Positions 31,326 through 42,304 of a DNA stretch of 64,000 nucleotides are shown here, piece by piece. Origin of the DNA: Oegoconia quadripuncta (Eukaryota > Arthropoda > Insecta > Lepidoptera > Autostichidae); assembly GCA_949316235.1 (NCBI GenBank), contig OX438749.1, positions 16,260,414 through 16,324,413 of the forward strand, written 5' to 3'. The notes under the pieces were generated by a model. It made no database searches. It saw nothing but the letters and a program-made list of their open reading frames with translations, and was not told the DNA's origin. Each line of letters starts with the position of its first letter. The first letter of the stretch is position 1. The position numbers were made by a program, and so were the translations under genes.

Positions 31326-31335
31326 TACATATCAT
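28690..31335 (-). CDS. LINE endonuclease/reverse transcriptase, 881 codons open
   Basis: The protein would nick target DNA and reverse-transcribe its own RNA. Residues about 20-160 are the C-terminal part of an apurinic-type endonuclease (SVYRPPASS, ICGDFNINI, SDHSGQL). Residues about 400-690 are the reverse transcriptase: IPLFKAGSTSDPTNFRPIS, FGFTRGRSTTDA, CDLSKAFDCV, GVPQGSILGPFLFLVYINDL and the catalytic FADDTSVLF near residue 605. The C-terminal region ends IKQKLLTKGYYKITDYLND. The true start is lost: the first 15 or so codons (MICRFFIGLL) are probably not part of the protein but read-through of the junction. The rest is open without a stop or frameshift, which suggests a fairly young insertion. 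Clade is uncertain between CR1/Daphne and Jockey groups. Confidence 0.85.
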   Translation of the reverse strand: MICRFFIGLLTFIITFVKFYDIVSLSVERTIEISCIELERLIVMSVYRPPASSYDQFEICLDEALYKIGNTNKYILICGDFNINILQDTPLTRRFQSFFLCHNLVNVFLEPTRTTATCATCLDNIFANIKPVYKSIVNKLQSDHSGQLTIFEIAERRLKKIIKCVPVNESRLKLFRNNIITKVPYLTYNDDPNKLYNTVFDLTKDQYEKVFKSKTIKVSESLMFSDWATAGIHKSRNRLYELYAEKSYNKNDTFVSYVRNYSKIFKRVCSEAKSMFTISKIKNSSNIIKSTWKVINNETKKVEDRNLEFNLKLNDKIISNDLQVAESFEKFFTNIPISTTKSLNSSPALAESLILQNVEPCEINFKFTHVNSNSVLKAFKSLQMKKTADVHGLSVKIINSIIDCIAPHLATIFNKCVDRGVFPDLMKLSKVIPLFKAGSTSDPTNFRPISVLPTFSKIFEKLILNQLMSHFYQNNIMHPKQFGFTRGRSTTDAGVELVQHIFDAWENSRDAIGVFCDLSKAFDCVHYDILIRKLHHYGIQGQALNLLKSYLYNRIQRVDVNGTKSSGSEVHMGVPQGSILGPFLFLVYINDLPHLARNRCEIVLFADDTSVLFKVKRYQSSCDDVNTAIFELVNWFTVNNLLLNEKKTKCLKFTLPNVKQMPIDIFVRGEKLDLVDTTVFLGLTLDAKLQWGPHIEKLAKKLASAAYAVKKIRNLTDVHTARLVYFSYFHSLMSYGILLWGNAADIHMIFVLQKRAIRAIYKLGPRESLRDKFKEINILTMASQYIYENLLYAKKNITLFAKNSDRHNVNTRNKNQLSIYVSRLHKVSKSFKGQCIRFYNKVPVDFQNMPLNKFKAIIKQKLLTKGYYKITDYLNDKQAWT

Positions 31336-32775
31336 GTTATCTTACCCGAACAACATGGCTTTGTGAGCCAACGTTCTACAGTCACTAACTTATTGTTATT
31401 TACATCTGACCTTTTCGAAAATATGGACAACCGTATCCAAATAGATGCAGTCTATACCGACTTTCAGAAGGTTTTCGACAAGGTGGACCATGAACTACTT
31501 CTTAATAAAATTGCCTTCAACGGCATCCGAGGTAATTTGCTTCGTTGGTTGTCATCTTATGTGTGGGCTCGTACACAAAGGGTAGCTGTCAATGGATATA
31601 TATCTGACGTCTACACTGCTTCCTCCGGCGTTCCCCAAGGCTCGATCCTCGGGCCGCTTTTATTCGTTCTTTTCATCAACGATATAAATCAATGCTTTAT
31701 GCACTGTAACTTTTTGTTGTACGCTGACGACCTTAAGGTGTATTTACCTATTAGGATTGCATCTGACTGTCAAAAAATGCAATCAGATCTTGACAGATTA
31801 TCAACCTACTGCGGTAAAAACAAGTTACATCTAAGTGTCAATAAATGCAAAAAAATTACCTACTAAAAAAGTAAATAAAATTAGCTTCCCATATAACTTA
31901 AATGGTAAACCTTTAGCTTCAGAAAATGTAATAAAAGATCTAGGTATACTTAGGACAGTCAGCTGCATTTACAAGGTCATATTGAATCCATTGTAAACAA
32001 AGCTTTTAGTATGTACGGCTTTGTTATGAGGACATGCAAGGACTTTAGACGTCCGGAAACCTACATTCATCTTTTCAATACTTTACTTAGACCATATCTC
32101 GAATATGGTTCTCAAATTTGGAATCCTCTCTATAAAAAATATATTGATCAGATTGAGTTAGTGCAAAAAAAGTTCCTTCGTGCAACCCACTATAGATGCT
32201 ACTGGTCAAAACTATCGTATACTAATTTGCTGACCAAGTTTTCACTATTGTCACTCGATGCCAGACGCACGCTAATAGATTCTATGACTCTTTTCAACAT
32301 ATGTAACAACAGATTAGATTGTTGCGGATTGAATGGTCGCTTGGCCTATCGGGTTCCTAGTAAGGGCCAACGCTTATTGAATCTTCACAAAATATTCCTT
32401 ACTACTCCATGTAGGACAAATGCTGGTGTGAGAAGTCCTCTAAGACGCTTAGTAAACACGTATAATGAACATTTTGTAGATTTCGACATATTTTCATTAT
32501 CATATCACAGATTTAGGAGTTCTGTTATTGGAGAGTTATTGCACGGGTAATATTTATATTGTTCGGTTTGTGTAGCAGCACATTGTAACATTGTAATGGT
32601 ACGGATGTACTTATTGTAAACTTCATAACTTGTAAGTCTTGTGAAATACTGTATTACTTACCTTGTGGATAGTGTCGTGGACTGTGTATATACTTAATAC
32701 CTACAGAAAATGTTAATAATGTAACTATGTACACTGTTGTTAACTGTCCCAAATAAATAAAATAAAATAAAATAC
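31326..32775 (+). mobile_element. Jockey-type LINE, 5'-truncated
   Basis: It begins inside the reverse transcriptase coding sequence and ends with an A-rich (AAAAT)n tail at 32750-32775, preceded by about 200 bp of untranslated sequence. It stands head to head with the minus-strand LINE on the left, and the two belong to different lineages. A 167-bp piece of the same family recurs at 57746-57912. Confidence 0.8.
31339..32550 (+). pseudogene. Jockey-type reverse transcriptase, broken
   Basis: The homology starts upstream of any start codon with ILPEQHGFVSQRSTVTNLL. It continues with YTDFQKVFDKVDHELL, SSGVPQGSILGPLLFVLFIND and LLYADDLKVYLP. A frameshift in the A-run at about 31850 moves reading to another frame (PTKKVNKISFPYNLNGK). 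A further shift occurs near 31955, and from 32011 the C-terminal region is open again (PYLEYGSQIWNPLYKKYID to SVIGELLHG). The N-terminal endonuclease is absent. The copy cannot make a working protein. Confidence 0.85.
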
Positions 32776-32879
32776 ATACTTGTATAGGCCTATGGAGCTT
32801 ATTAGAGGACTTCAAAAAGTGTTACAAAAACTGCATGCTGAGTTGTACAGATAGCATTGTGTATGTGTGATTTCATGTT

Positions 32880-32998
32880 TTATTAGTGAAGTGAAGCGAT
32901 GTCGATTCAGTCTCAGGGGGACGTGTTTGAAAATATAGGTGACCGTTGTTAGCATTTATATATGAGTGTTTCCGTGTTTCGGAAGAGGGCATCTAAAA
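32880..32998 (+). mobile_element. 5S-derived SINE, 3' remnant
   Basis: 'aggtgaccgttgttagca' and 'gagtgtttccgtgtttcgga' match the ribosomal end and body of the copy at 15488. The first half is scrambled. Confidence 0.5.
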
Positions 32999-33142
32999 CA
33001 GTCCGACCAAATTTGAAAGTCGGTGGCCCACATGGGCCACTTGAAAATAACCACTGCCAGATGGCCACCCATAAATTATGACATATACATTTCCTATTGG
33101 AGAAGGCTGTACCCTAATAGTGTGAACATGAGGATATAGAAG

Positions 33143-33270
33143 AAGAAGAAAAAAGTAAAATTCTTTATTGTACACAATTTAAAAATATACACAAACAAGT
33201 AATTTAAACAGGTATACAAAGGCGGTCTTATCGCTTGTAGCGATCTCTTCCAAACAACCGTGGCAACGGA
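33143..33270 (-). mobile_element. CR1/L2-type LINE 3' end
   Basis: On minus it reads 'aagcgataagaccgcctttg', then 'tgtgtacaataaagaatttt', the same tail as at 1-144. Confidence 0.6.
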
Positions 33271-33284
33271 GGATGATACATATA

Positions 33285-33922
33285 TTAGGTCCTTACCTAT
33301 GAAATTGGCGTTTTGTATGAAGAATTTCATTAAGACTGTCAAAATCAAAAAAATCAAAATCAAAAATATTTTATTCAATGTAGGATCCAAAAATATCACT
33401 TATTGAAAGTCAACATGTTATTATTATTTTTTTTAAACTACATCGCTTCGCAAGGTGTTATGGTTAGGGAGAAGAAGCGACAAGAAACTCCGCAACAACA
33501 CATCTTTTCAATTTGTTTCCATCTTTACAATAATATTACATTTTATATAACATATTACAAAACATGTTTTCTCCATACAAACATTTTTGATTTTTTTTTG
33601 GGTACGGCAAATCCAAATTTAGCTAAACTTAGTGTATATTATCGGATAACAAGTTAAGTATAGGCAGCGTTAATTTTTAAAAGTAACCGCTTTATAAAGA
33701 ATCTAAGAAATGATTACGGGAAGCACATGAAAAGAGCTCTGTTCAAATTTTTTTTATTATATGATTTAGCCCAGAAATTAAAAAATATTTCATGTGAAGC
33801 CTTGAAATAATATTCCATTTTCCAAATAAAAAACAAATTTGGATATAGCTTTGAAAATCGCAGGAATTGGTACATATGATTAACGAAGAAAAAAAGCTCC
33901 AATTTCATAGGTAAATACCCTA
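33285..33922. mobile_element. MITE family M, split by a LINE 3' end
   Basis: Left TIR TTAGGTCCTTACCTATGAAA and right TIR (read inward) TAGGGTATTTACCTATGAAA are flanked by TA at 33283-33284 and 33923-33924. A 226-bp insert at 33340-33565 interrupts 'aagactgt/tttctcc'. Without it the element is about 412 bp, as expected. Confidence 0.85.
33340..33565 (-). mobile_element. LINE 3' end nested in MITE
   Basis: On minus it contains 'ggagtttcttgtcgcttctt', a poly(A) signal-like 'gaataaaa', and ends in a (TTTTGA)n tail (plus 33340-33370). It resembles the 3' end of the LINE at 28487. It is strongly 5'-truncated. At most 3 bp of target duplication is visible. Confidence 0.7.
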
Positions 33923-33934
33923 TATGTATGAATG

Positions 33935-34140
33935 TATTTATGTATGTATTATGTATATATGTACGTTCGTTTGGCGCATCGTGTAGCCTAAACCGCTTGA
34001 CCGATTTTGAAGTGCATTGGTGTCGTTACATTCGTTTTGGTATCCGGAGTGTCATAGGATACATTTTATGGTAAAAAATTGAACAAGGCGTCCGCAAAAT
34101 ACAAAATATGCTGTCGGCCTATTTTGGTTTTTAAATACTT
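33935..34140 (+). repeat. Dispersed repeat family E, copy 1
   Basis: A 'tatgtatgtacgttcgttt'-like start, 'accgattttgaagtgcattg', 'catggtaaaaaat'-type block and 'gctgtcggcctattttggtt' match 40976-41195 in order. Confidence 0.55.
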
Positions 34141-35010
34141 TTTAATACAGTTGCTTATGTTTTTGGATGATGTCTTAGTCTTTCGTGGGTTTTCTAAATT
34201 TTCAATTTATATTTATTATAAACTTCCTATCAAATACCAAACCGAGTACAAGAAAGTCGATAATCACAAGGTCCCACTTACAATATCATTGACCCTATTG
34301 CCTTCGTCCCCTCAAGTTTCAAGTAACTTCCATCCATTTTCCCATACAATTAACTTCAACCTCATCCCTTGTAAATGTCAATGTAGGTAGTAAGTTGAGA
34401 TCATGTTTGTGAATGGGCATTCACAAAATGGGCTGACGTAGAAACTACTCATCCTAAGTAAACTGGTGAGCGGTTGGTACGATGTAAATATTTTAACAAC
34501 GCGATGTGCCGACAGGGTACAGTCACGGCAAACATAGTGTGACAAACGTTTGCGTAGGTACCTTAATCTGTGCCCGATGATACATATTTAGACAGGCACC
34601 TTTTTAAGGAAATGGGTCGGAGACATGAAAATTCAGTATAGTTTGTTTAGTATGAAAGTGCGGTGAACAAGATCGTTGCACGATAAGCGCTGAAACTTTA
34701 ATAATACAATTATAATTTTTAATTAGAATATTTTGAAGTTTGGTCATATAAGTTAATGAAGTTTTCGGTTGGAATTTAACTTTAGTTAAACAATACGGTA
34801 TAGCATTTAATTTTGAGATATAATAAATAATGTAGAAATTACAAAAAAAAGAGATACGTCCACACATGTGTCCATAGTTAATGAAACATGGCGGAACTCA
34901 TCAATTTGGTAATATTCTAATAATAATGTTTAATATACCTCGATTTTCTCTTAAACTGAGGAAGTATTCTTAAACCAATCTCATCGAGTAAATATATATA
35001 CCCACGTAAT
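34141..35010. other. No gene recognised
   Basis: Short open frames on both strands (34079-34390, 34604-34867) lack recognisable features. No repeats identified. Confidence 0.4.
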
Positions 35011-35180
35011 ATTTTTTTTTTTTTTTTTTTTTTTTAATTAGAATGGGATCGCTCTTGACCTTAATCTGGACTAATGTCGAGATAAGGTCTACGATGGAAC
35101 GAGCTTTCCCAGAAGATGCCTATTTAACCTGACTTTAAAGAGCTGCGGGTTATATGCGATTGGAAACACAATATAGATAT
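35011..35180 (-). mobile_element. Retroposon 3' end with poly(A)
   Basis: A 25-base T run at 35011-35035 is the poly(A) tail of a minus-strand retroposed sequence containing 'gctctttaaagtcaggttaa' and 'aggcatcttctgggaaagct'. I cannot assign it to a LINE or a SINE. Confidence 0.4.
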
Positions 35181-35656
35181 ATAGCAAATACATTATTTAA
35201 TTGATACCATTCATATGGAGCGTAACATTCATGCGGTCGTATAAAGAGCATTGAATGAAAGGTACGTTTGAACCAGGCAATTTCTGATTAGAACCGAGTA
35301 CCGATCAAAGAAAACCGCTCCCAAGAAACCACTCAATAGGATTTGCGAGACATGCGTGAGGTTGAACAATCATCAATTTATTTATTCCTGGTACATACAC
35401 GAATGCTTTTTAACTCCCAACGTAAAGAGAGGTGTACTAAGTTTGCCTCTATCTGTCTGTTTAATACTTAACAGGGAAAAAGGGTGCCAGAGGTTAATCG
35501 TCATGTATTGGTTTGAACCCCCTATATTACCACTCCATACGCTATCATCCTGATACAAATATCTAAAACAAGGCGATCTATTATAAAATGTTACACGTGT
35601 ACCTCATTTTTATGATAATTTAAAGGTTTTAAAGGTTAACTAACATTTGTTTTATA
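35181..35656. other. No gene recognised
   Basis: No feature identified apart from short frames without support. Confidence 0.4.
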
Positions 35657-36077
35657 TTAGGTCCTTACTTAAGAAATTGGCGTTTTGTATGAAAAATTTC
35701 ATTAAGACTGTTTTCTCCACACAAACATTTTTGATTTTTTTTTCTGGGAACGGCAAATCCAAATTTAGCTAAACTTTGTGTGTATTATCGGATAACATTA
35801 AGTTAAGTATAGGCAGCGTTAATTTTTAAAAGTAACCGCTTTACAAAAGTTTCAGCGAATCTAAGAAATGATTATGGGATCACATGAAAAGAGCTCTGTT
35901 CAAATTTTTTTTATTATGTGATTTAGCCCAGAAATTAAAAAATATTTCATGTGAAACCTTGAAATAATATTCCATTTTCCAAATAAAAAACAAATTTGGA
36001 TATAGCTTTGAAAATCGCAGGAATTGGTACATATGATTAACGAAAAAAAAGCTCCAATTTCATAGGTAAAGACCCAC
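35657..36077. mobile_element. MITE family M, full copy, 421 bp
   Basis: Left TIR TTAGGTCCTTACTTAAGAAA; right TIR inward GTGGGTCTTTACCTATGAAA; TA at 35655-35656 and 36078-36079. Body matches the copies at 4247 and 11636. Confidence 0.85.
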
Positions 36078-37667
36078 TACTAATTTTCTCTTAACTATAA
36101 CGTATAAAATGGAATGATGAATATAATGGATTTTAGTGCGATCTCTAGAGCTTTGGTACGTACAGATTTCATCTAAATGTCTTTACAGCCAAACTTGTCG
36201 GCAAAATGTTGAGGACGTTTTATATTAAGAAGACAGATTCTTTCCAAAAGGCACTTAGACTTTAAAATGTACAATTCCTATTTTCCCGGTAAATGTTGCA
36301 ACTGGAAATAAAATAATACGAAAGATTTATAAGAAACGAGTAGTCTTTATGGCTGTGTAAACGCTGTGAGCATATTATAATGAACAAACTTCAAAAATAA
36401 TATCACAGCAAAACCATACACCATGTTTTTCCATTACCTAAATAAACGAACAAACGGATAAATAATATAAGAAAAGAAAGAATAGGTGCGTTAGCGGAGA
36501 ATTTGGAAAATTTACAGACCATTTGTCTTCCACCCCCTATCTCATGATCGATGTCATAGCGGAAAAAACATGGAAGCTTCTCCTCCGTTTTGCTCAGGTA
36601 ATTTGGCGAAGTTTGCCAGCTCAGGTCAACTGGAAACATTCAATGCGTTAGATTTCCGATTTGCTTCACTATGGTTTTACGTTGATTGATGCAGGATCAG
36701 ATTCAAAGTTTTGGATTATGTGCGTAGATATATATATATATTAGGTATTGTTATTGTAGGTATAACCTTTTATTTTTCTTACCCTATTTATCTGATTGTT
36801 TTTGTCCATTTGTCAACTAGGTTCTGAACTCCATACATACATAACGTCACCGCCTATATCCCAAATAGGGTGATCGCAGATATCCCAAACAGTAATGCAT
36901 GGCTATTTCATATATTAAAAGTTCAATATCTGAAACAAGATCCACGATTCACCTTACGAAATATACAGACATACAGACACACGAGATAAGGAATGGTCAC
37001 TTCGCCATTAAACGCGCAAGTCTATAGATGTTTTCCCTTCCCCCACGGGAAAAGACTGGATGGTTCTATTCTTTGATCGCCGGTTCTATCCCTATTTGTA
37101 TAATACCCAATTTGCTTGGTTTAAACCATTTTCAAAATACCACCTGGCTAGCTAGCTTGTTTGTTTAGCCAGAAATATAGGTAAAGAATGTAGAGCAACT
37201 TTGTGATTCCTTTGAACCCTGTTCAAATATTTATATGTTTTAATAAAATCAATGCAATGAAAAAAATCACAGAATAGAAATTGCAATTTTCTTCTAACGC
37301 TCTAATTGTCGCCCCAGACATTGCTTAATAGTGCTTCAGTTATTAGTAATTTGCTTGTTCTGATTCCAACGTTTTGCCGAGAAGATATATACCTTCGATT
37401 TCATTTATTTTAAAAACACTTCTTCGATATTTGAATAAAAGAAGCACAAAGGAAAAACATTTGCCTCTTTTAGGTGCTCATACATAATAATGCAAATAGA
37501 CCTTAAGGGAGCTTTATGGTGTATATCTTTAAGTACTCATTAATGTAAATGGGAAATTAATAGGGTATCATAGGGCGAATGCGTGGGGAGGGAAGTTTTT
37601 AATAAATTATACACTCGCGAGCAAAAAATCAGGCCACCCAATGTACTTAGTAGAATAAAATAACCGC
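36078..37667. other. No gene; short repeat pieces
   Basis: 36835-36900 carries a family H block ('ataacgtcaccgcctatatc', 'gcagatatcccaaac'). 36985-37065 carries a 'cttcgccattaaacgcgc' and 'cccacgggaaaaga' block seen in diffuse LINE tails. A short (AT)n is at 36728-36742. The rest is unassigned. Confidence 0.4.
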
Positions 37668-37922
37668 TTTCGTGGCTCAATGTAAAGAACCTAGGGTTTA
37701 CGAATCGGTGTTCGCGGGTTCGATCCCCGTTCGATCGCGGGTACATGTTTAGTACTCGGTTTGGTTGGTGGTAGGGCATTTTAAATGTTCGCCAACAACA
37801 ACAACCACCACCTTATCTAAATTTGCCGCTAAGCAGCAATGTTAATAACATGTTAACAACGTTCCGGTTGTCAGATATAAGATAGCCAGTCCCCCGAATA
37901 AGACGGGGTTTCCGGGTCAGTA
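37668..37922 (+). mobile_element. tRNA-derived SINE, family 2, 3'-truncated
   Basis: It starts 'accgctttcgtggctcaatg', has B box 'gcgggttcgatccccg', and follows the family body to 'ggggtttccgggtcagta', where it stops at the next LINE tail. It has a small insertion after the B box ('ttcgatcgcggg'). Confidence 0.75.
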
Positions 37923-37927
37923 GGTAC

Positions 37928-38035
37928 GTAATACAAATCCATTTTATTGGCGCAAGTGGAAAATGCACATTTTATAAAACATTACATTAAAAATAATTAC
38001 AATTGCACGGCCTTATCACTAAGGTTATACTAAGT
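37928..38035 (-). mobile_element. CR1/L2-type LINE 3' end
   Basis: On minus it reads 'agtgataaggccgtgcaatt' and ends 'caataaaatggatttgtatt'. Confidence 0.5.
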
Positions 38036-38114
38036 ACGGATGCAGATAAAAATATTACATTTATACCATATAAGTAAACAATAATAGAGATAAACATTTT
38101 AGTAAAGCAATAAA

Positions 38115-38250
38115 GTAGACGTGGGGAGAGAGGAGGGAGGCCTTTAACCAGTAGTGGGACAGTATGGGCTCCTAATAATACAGTACATAAGAAATTAATA
38201 TTTTAGAATGACTATTGAGAAAAAATAAAGAAAAAGAGCAGACTAAAGAG
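38115..38250 (+). mobile_element. RTE LINE 3' end, same type as at 60250
   Basis: 'ggagggaggcctttaaccag' and 'tagtgggacagtatgggctc' match the end of the RTE coding sequence at 60248-60289 (AFAQQWDTMGS). Only the terminus is left. Confidence 0.65.
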
Positions 38251-38264
38251 ACAGAAAAAATTAT

Positions 38265-38350
38265 ACATAACCACCCAAGGACTAACCGCGTCAGACGTTG
38301 CTTAACTTCGCTAATCGAAAACGAATAGGGGATGGTATTGCGCCACGAAT
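38265..38350 (-). mobile_element. 5S-derived SINE fragment
   Basis: On minus it reads 'cgattagcgaagttaagcaa', then 'gcggttagtccttgggtggt', again the 5S internal control region. Confidence 0.65.
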
Positions 38351-38359
38351 TCTTCTGAA

Positions 38360-39289
38360 GCTCCTAATACACTCACAGTATTCGACTGCAAAAGTTGTTA
38401 TCCACACAGCATTCGATACAAACTTTAAAGTCCAAATTTTTCGAAATGAATAGACTGATTCTAATGAAACTTTATACGTATAAGCAGGATACTTAGATCT
38501 AAAAAGTTAGTAGAACATTTTGAAATTATTTAATTTAAAAAAATATAATTGCGTTTTATCACTACTATGAAAGCCTAAAATCGGTCTAATTTAGGTAGTT
38601 CTTCGCTTTTTCGAAAATATTCCTTATTAAATTTTTAGATCTATGTACGTGCTTTACGATTATAAAGTTTCATCAGAATCGGTTTATTAATTTCGAAAAA
38701 TTTGGACTTGAAAGTTTATATAGAAACATACATAACGTCACGACCTTCATCCCAAATGGGGTGGTCAGAGATATCCCAAACGATAGTGTTTCTGCGGAAT
38801 AAACCCTTTTAATGTTTCCGTGAGTGAGTATCTTAGACCACAGCGAATCTACTTGAATGTCGCCATACATCGCTGTAATTTGCTGGTGTTTATAGTGTAT
38901 AAAATAAAAATTTGGAAAACCCTCGTTAAAACAGGGGATTAACCGATTATTACAGAGGGGGATTAAGACTAAACTCGAACTTATCTTCGAGTTTAGTCTT
39001 CTTCTTCTTTCAATTTAAGAGCTACGCTCTTGTCGGTGGAGGGATTCTGGAAACAATAGAGAACAGAAGAGGAATTATGATCGGCCACTTAATATGACAC
39101 GACATGTTTATAAAAAACGTAATTGAGGGAAAATCGAAGGAAAAAGAAGAAGGGCTACCAAGGAAAGACTACATCAGCCAGATTTAACTTTAGTAAACCC
39201 TCGAAAGACTATGTATCATCGAACTACATCAAAATAAACCGAGTTCAAATCTAAATATATTGTAAACTGATTCAGAACCTGTCTCTATG
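38360..39289. other. No gene; family H block and a palindrome
   Basis: 38728-38795 is a clear family H block ('acataacgtcacgaccttca', 'gatatcccaaacgatagtgt'). 38965-39000 is a perfect 15-bp stem AAGACTAAACTCGAA with a 6-base loop. No coding signal. Confidence 0.5.
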
Positions 39290-39395
39290 TTTAGTCTTTA
39301 ATATAAAAAAAATCGCACTCAAATCTACTACTAACTACTAAATACTAATATACGTCCGGGCAAAGGCTCGAAAAACCGTTTTTCGTCGGGGGTAA
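39290..39395 (-). repeat. Dispersed repeat family C, inverted
   Basis: 'atgtttagtctttaatataa', 'aatcgcactcaaatctacta', 'tacgtccgggcaaaggct' and 'ccgtttttcgtcgggg' are reverse complements of the family blocks. Confidence 0.65.
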
Positions 39396-39879
39396 AAAGG
39401 TGGTCGATTGTAGATGGTAAGAAAAGATTATCGATAAAATGTTTTATCCTATATTCATACCATTAATGATAAAGCCACCCGTGGCCCGTCACGACCATGA
39501 TACTTCTTCATGTTGCTAGAATTTTTCGAAAAGAATTGAATGCATTACACATATATTGGATTATTCTTAAACAATGATCTACAGTCAACATCAGAATTAT
39601 TAGAAAAATCACCTTTTGCCATAGACTTATATGTCGGAAATGGGTGTGGGCGTTGTGAGCGACCGGGACGGTGCCAGTCGCGTGGTAAAGGGTAGCTCGG
39701 GCAATGGCGATATTAATGCAAGCTACTAGAGCCGAATAGACAACGTATTCACATTCGATTATAATCATGAAACCTGAGATGCTTACTGGTGAATAGTAAA
39801 CATTCGCACTCCCCTCTTGCCATACAACTGGGCTCTCGCGTGCAGTCAGTGAAATTCAGCCGGACCTAGCATACAATTC
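39396..39879. other. No gene recognised
   Basis: No feature identified. Confidence 0.4.
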
Positions 39880-40110
39880 CTCATTGCTCAAATCCCATGA
39901 TCAACTTCTTATTAACTAACGACTCACCGGATTCTTCCACGCATCGGTGATAGTAGGTAACCGAAAATACTCACAGTCGTTGATGTGTTCAGTGGAGCTC
40001 CGACGCCTTTGAAGGCTGGTAGCAAAGTCCCTCTCATTTTTGATGTGCAGACGCTAGTAGTATTCTTCTCACGCTTCCCGAACAATGGTCTGCTGCTAGG
40101 GGTTTCTGCC
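39880..40110. repeat. Diverged dispersed repeat, copy 2 (mate at 490-720)
   Basis: It shares ordered blocks with 490-720, including 'taacgactcaccggattctt'. Parent element unknown. Confidence 0.5.
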
Positions 40111-40975
40111 GCTATCTGTTGAGACAAATAGGTCATTAGGGTGGTTATTAATATTTAAATACAAGTATAAAAATAATAATTACACAGGTAGAACGAGAGC
40201 GCACGATCCGGGCCCCCCCGCCTTGTTTGTTAATTTAATGTGACGCTGATTGTACTTATTACTCAAATGTGCTACAATGATAAATGAAATAATAAAATTG
40301 TTCAGTTTCTTTTGAAAGAAGTGCCATTGGCCCATTACACAAATAATAACAAAATGTCGAGCAGACCTTGGAACGTCTTTGGAATTTAAATAAAATATTT
40401 AACGTCTTTTTCTTAAGGTTTTATTCAAACTGACTAAAAATACACGTTAATAAAAAGAATAAAGTTATTTCTTATAATCCTGAACCAACCTGGAAATATC
40501 AAATGATTACGCTCCAACAAAAAAGCTAAAAGCCACGCTTTATTGTATTAGCAAAGGATAAATACAGTCAATTTAATCAATTGTTATTGGGGACAAATTG
40601 TATTTATTTAGGACTACCCCGTGTGTAATACGCGTGTTTGTTATTCATGAAACCTTTGGCAAGGGGATGTCATTTAACAATGACATTACTTAATGAAAAA
40701 ATGTTGAGCAATAGCATTTTCACCGCTATTTTGTTTTAGTCTTAATAATTATTACAAATCTATTATATACCTAATTAAGTTTTTTTTTTAAAGTACCTCT
40801 ATAGAATTTTACATGAATTAGGGCGTCCAGTAGTTATTCTTGAGAATATTTTGTTGAGTTCTGTTATAGATAAAATATTGGAATTTGGCGTTGTCTCTTT
40901 TTCATTATAGTTCCTGCAATTTGTCTACTTGACATTCAATAAGGTTTTTTATCCGACTGTCCCGGACAGAGGTAG
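40111..40975. other. No gene recognised
   Basis: AT-rich DNA with a short C run at 40212-40219. No reading frame of note. Confidence 0.4.
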
Positions 40976-41195
40976 GGTAGGGTTTTCCGGGTATGTAAGT
41001 ATGTCTGTAAGCAAGTATGTATGCAGTTTTCTGTTACCTCTTGTAGTTTAAACGGCTTAGTTGATTTTGAAATGCAAGGTATCGTTAGCTTCGTTTTCGC
41101 GTGTTGTTAGATACATATCATGGTAAAAAATCCAACATGGCGCTCGCAAAATAGAAATATGCGATGCTGTCGGATTTTTTGGTTTTTAAATATTT
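40976..41195 (+). repeat. Dispersed repeat family E, copy 2
   Basis: It carries 'gtaagtatgtctgtaagcaa', 'aacggcttagttgattttga', 'catggtaaaaaatccaacat' and 'gctgtcggattttttggttt', as in copy 1 at 33935. Confidence 0.55.
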
Positions 41196-41599
41196 ACTTA
41201 CATTGTTATTAATTAACAAAATTATATACTGTCAGTTCAAATAAATTGAATTTAGGTTCTTAGTAAATATGTGAATATTTTGAATTTTGATATGTTAATA
41301 AAGAAAAGTGTAAATCTAAATGCATGATTTAGATTTTGTTTGTGAAGAAGACACCAATATTTTCCGTAAGTGTCGTTTGTCACCTTAGAGAAAACTGATG
41401 ATAATTAAAGGTTGTCTGGTACAAAACGCTTAATGGCGATAATATCTCCTGGTTGTACAATTTTTACGTTATATACGTTAACGCAAAACCAGTTTATAAT
41501 AAAAAAAATAAAAAAATATTCATCAAGTGTTTTCTTAAATTTTGTGCGAGAAAGTGTACTTGATTGATTGATTAAAATATTAATAATTTACTTACTACG
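41196..41599. other. No gene recognised
   Basis: No feature identified. Confidence 0.4.
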
Positions 41600-41905
41600 G
41601 TTTTTTTTTATGCATAACGGGTTGGTACTTGACCTCAATCACACCTGATGTTAAGTGAAGATGAGGTCGAAGGTGGAAGCGTACTGACCCGGAAACCCCA
41701 ACACATTTGGGGGACTGGCTATCTTATCTCTGACAACCGGAACATAACAATGCTATTAACATTGCTGCTTGGCGGCAGATTTAGATAAGATGGTGGTAGC
41801 TAGCCAGGCGGACATTTAAAATGCCCTACCACCAACCAAACCAAGTAAGTACATAAACAGTACCCCGCTGGGTACGAACCCGCGACCTCCGAATCGAGAG
41901 TTAAT
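41600..41905 (-). mobile_element. tRNA-derived SINE, family 2, head truncated
   Basis: From the tail at 41601-41609 (poly-T on plus) through the standard body to the B box ('gtacgaacccgcgacctccg' on plus). The A-box part is replaced by other sequence after 'gaatcgag'. Confidence 0.75.
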
Positions 41906-42304
41906 TACATTCGACATTGGCTGAAATGTCGCCCGAATACGCTAACGATTGCCAATATTAGGGAGAGTGCGGTGGAGTTATAATTGAATGCAATTCCTGC
42001 AATAGGAAAAGATTTTGCTTCTACCCTCAATTATCCTAATAAAAAAATGTCGCATATACTAAGCAAATTCTTTATGCAAATTATTAAGTAATTGAGAATG
42101 ATATTTTTTTTGTTTAAATAATTTTATATTTACGTAATAGATTCATTTAACGTGTTTTTGTTAAATAATTATAGTTATCCAATTTTCCACTATTGATTTT
42201 TGGGGTGGATAGAATATGGAAAGTAGCACTATATTAATTCTGTGATAAAGTGTAAATATAATCAAATAAAGAGGTGGAATTTAAATATAAACTAGAACAA
42301 ATGT
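41906..42304. other. No gene recognised
   Basis: No feature identified. Confidence 0.4.
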
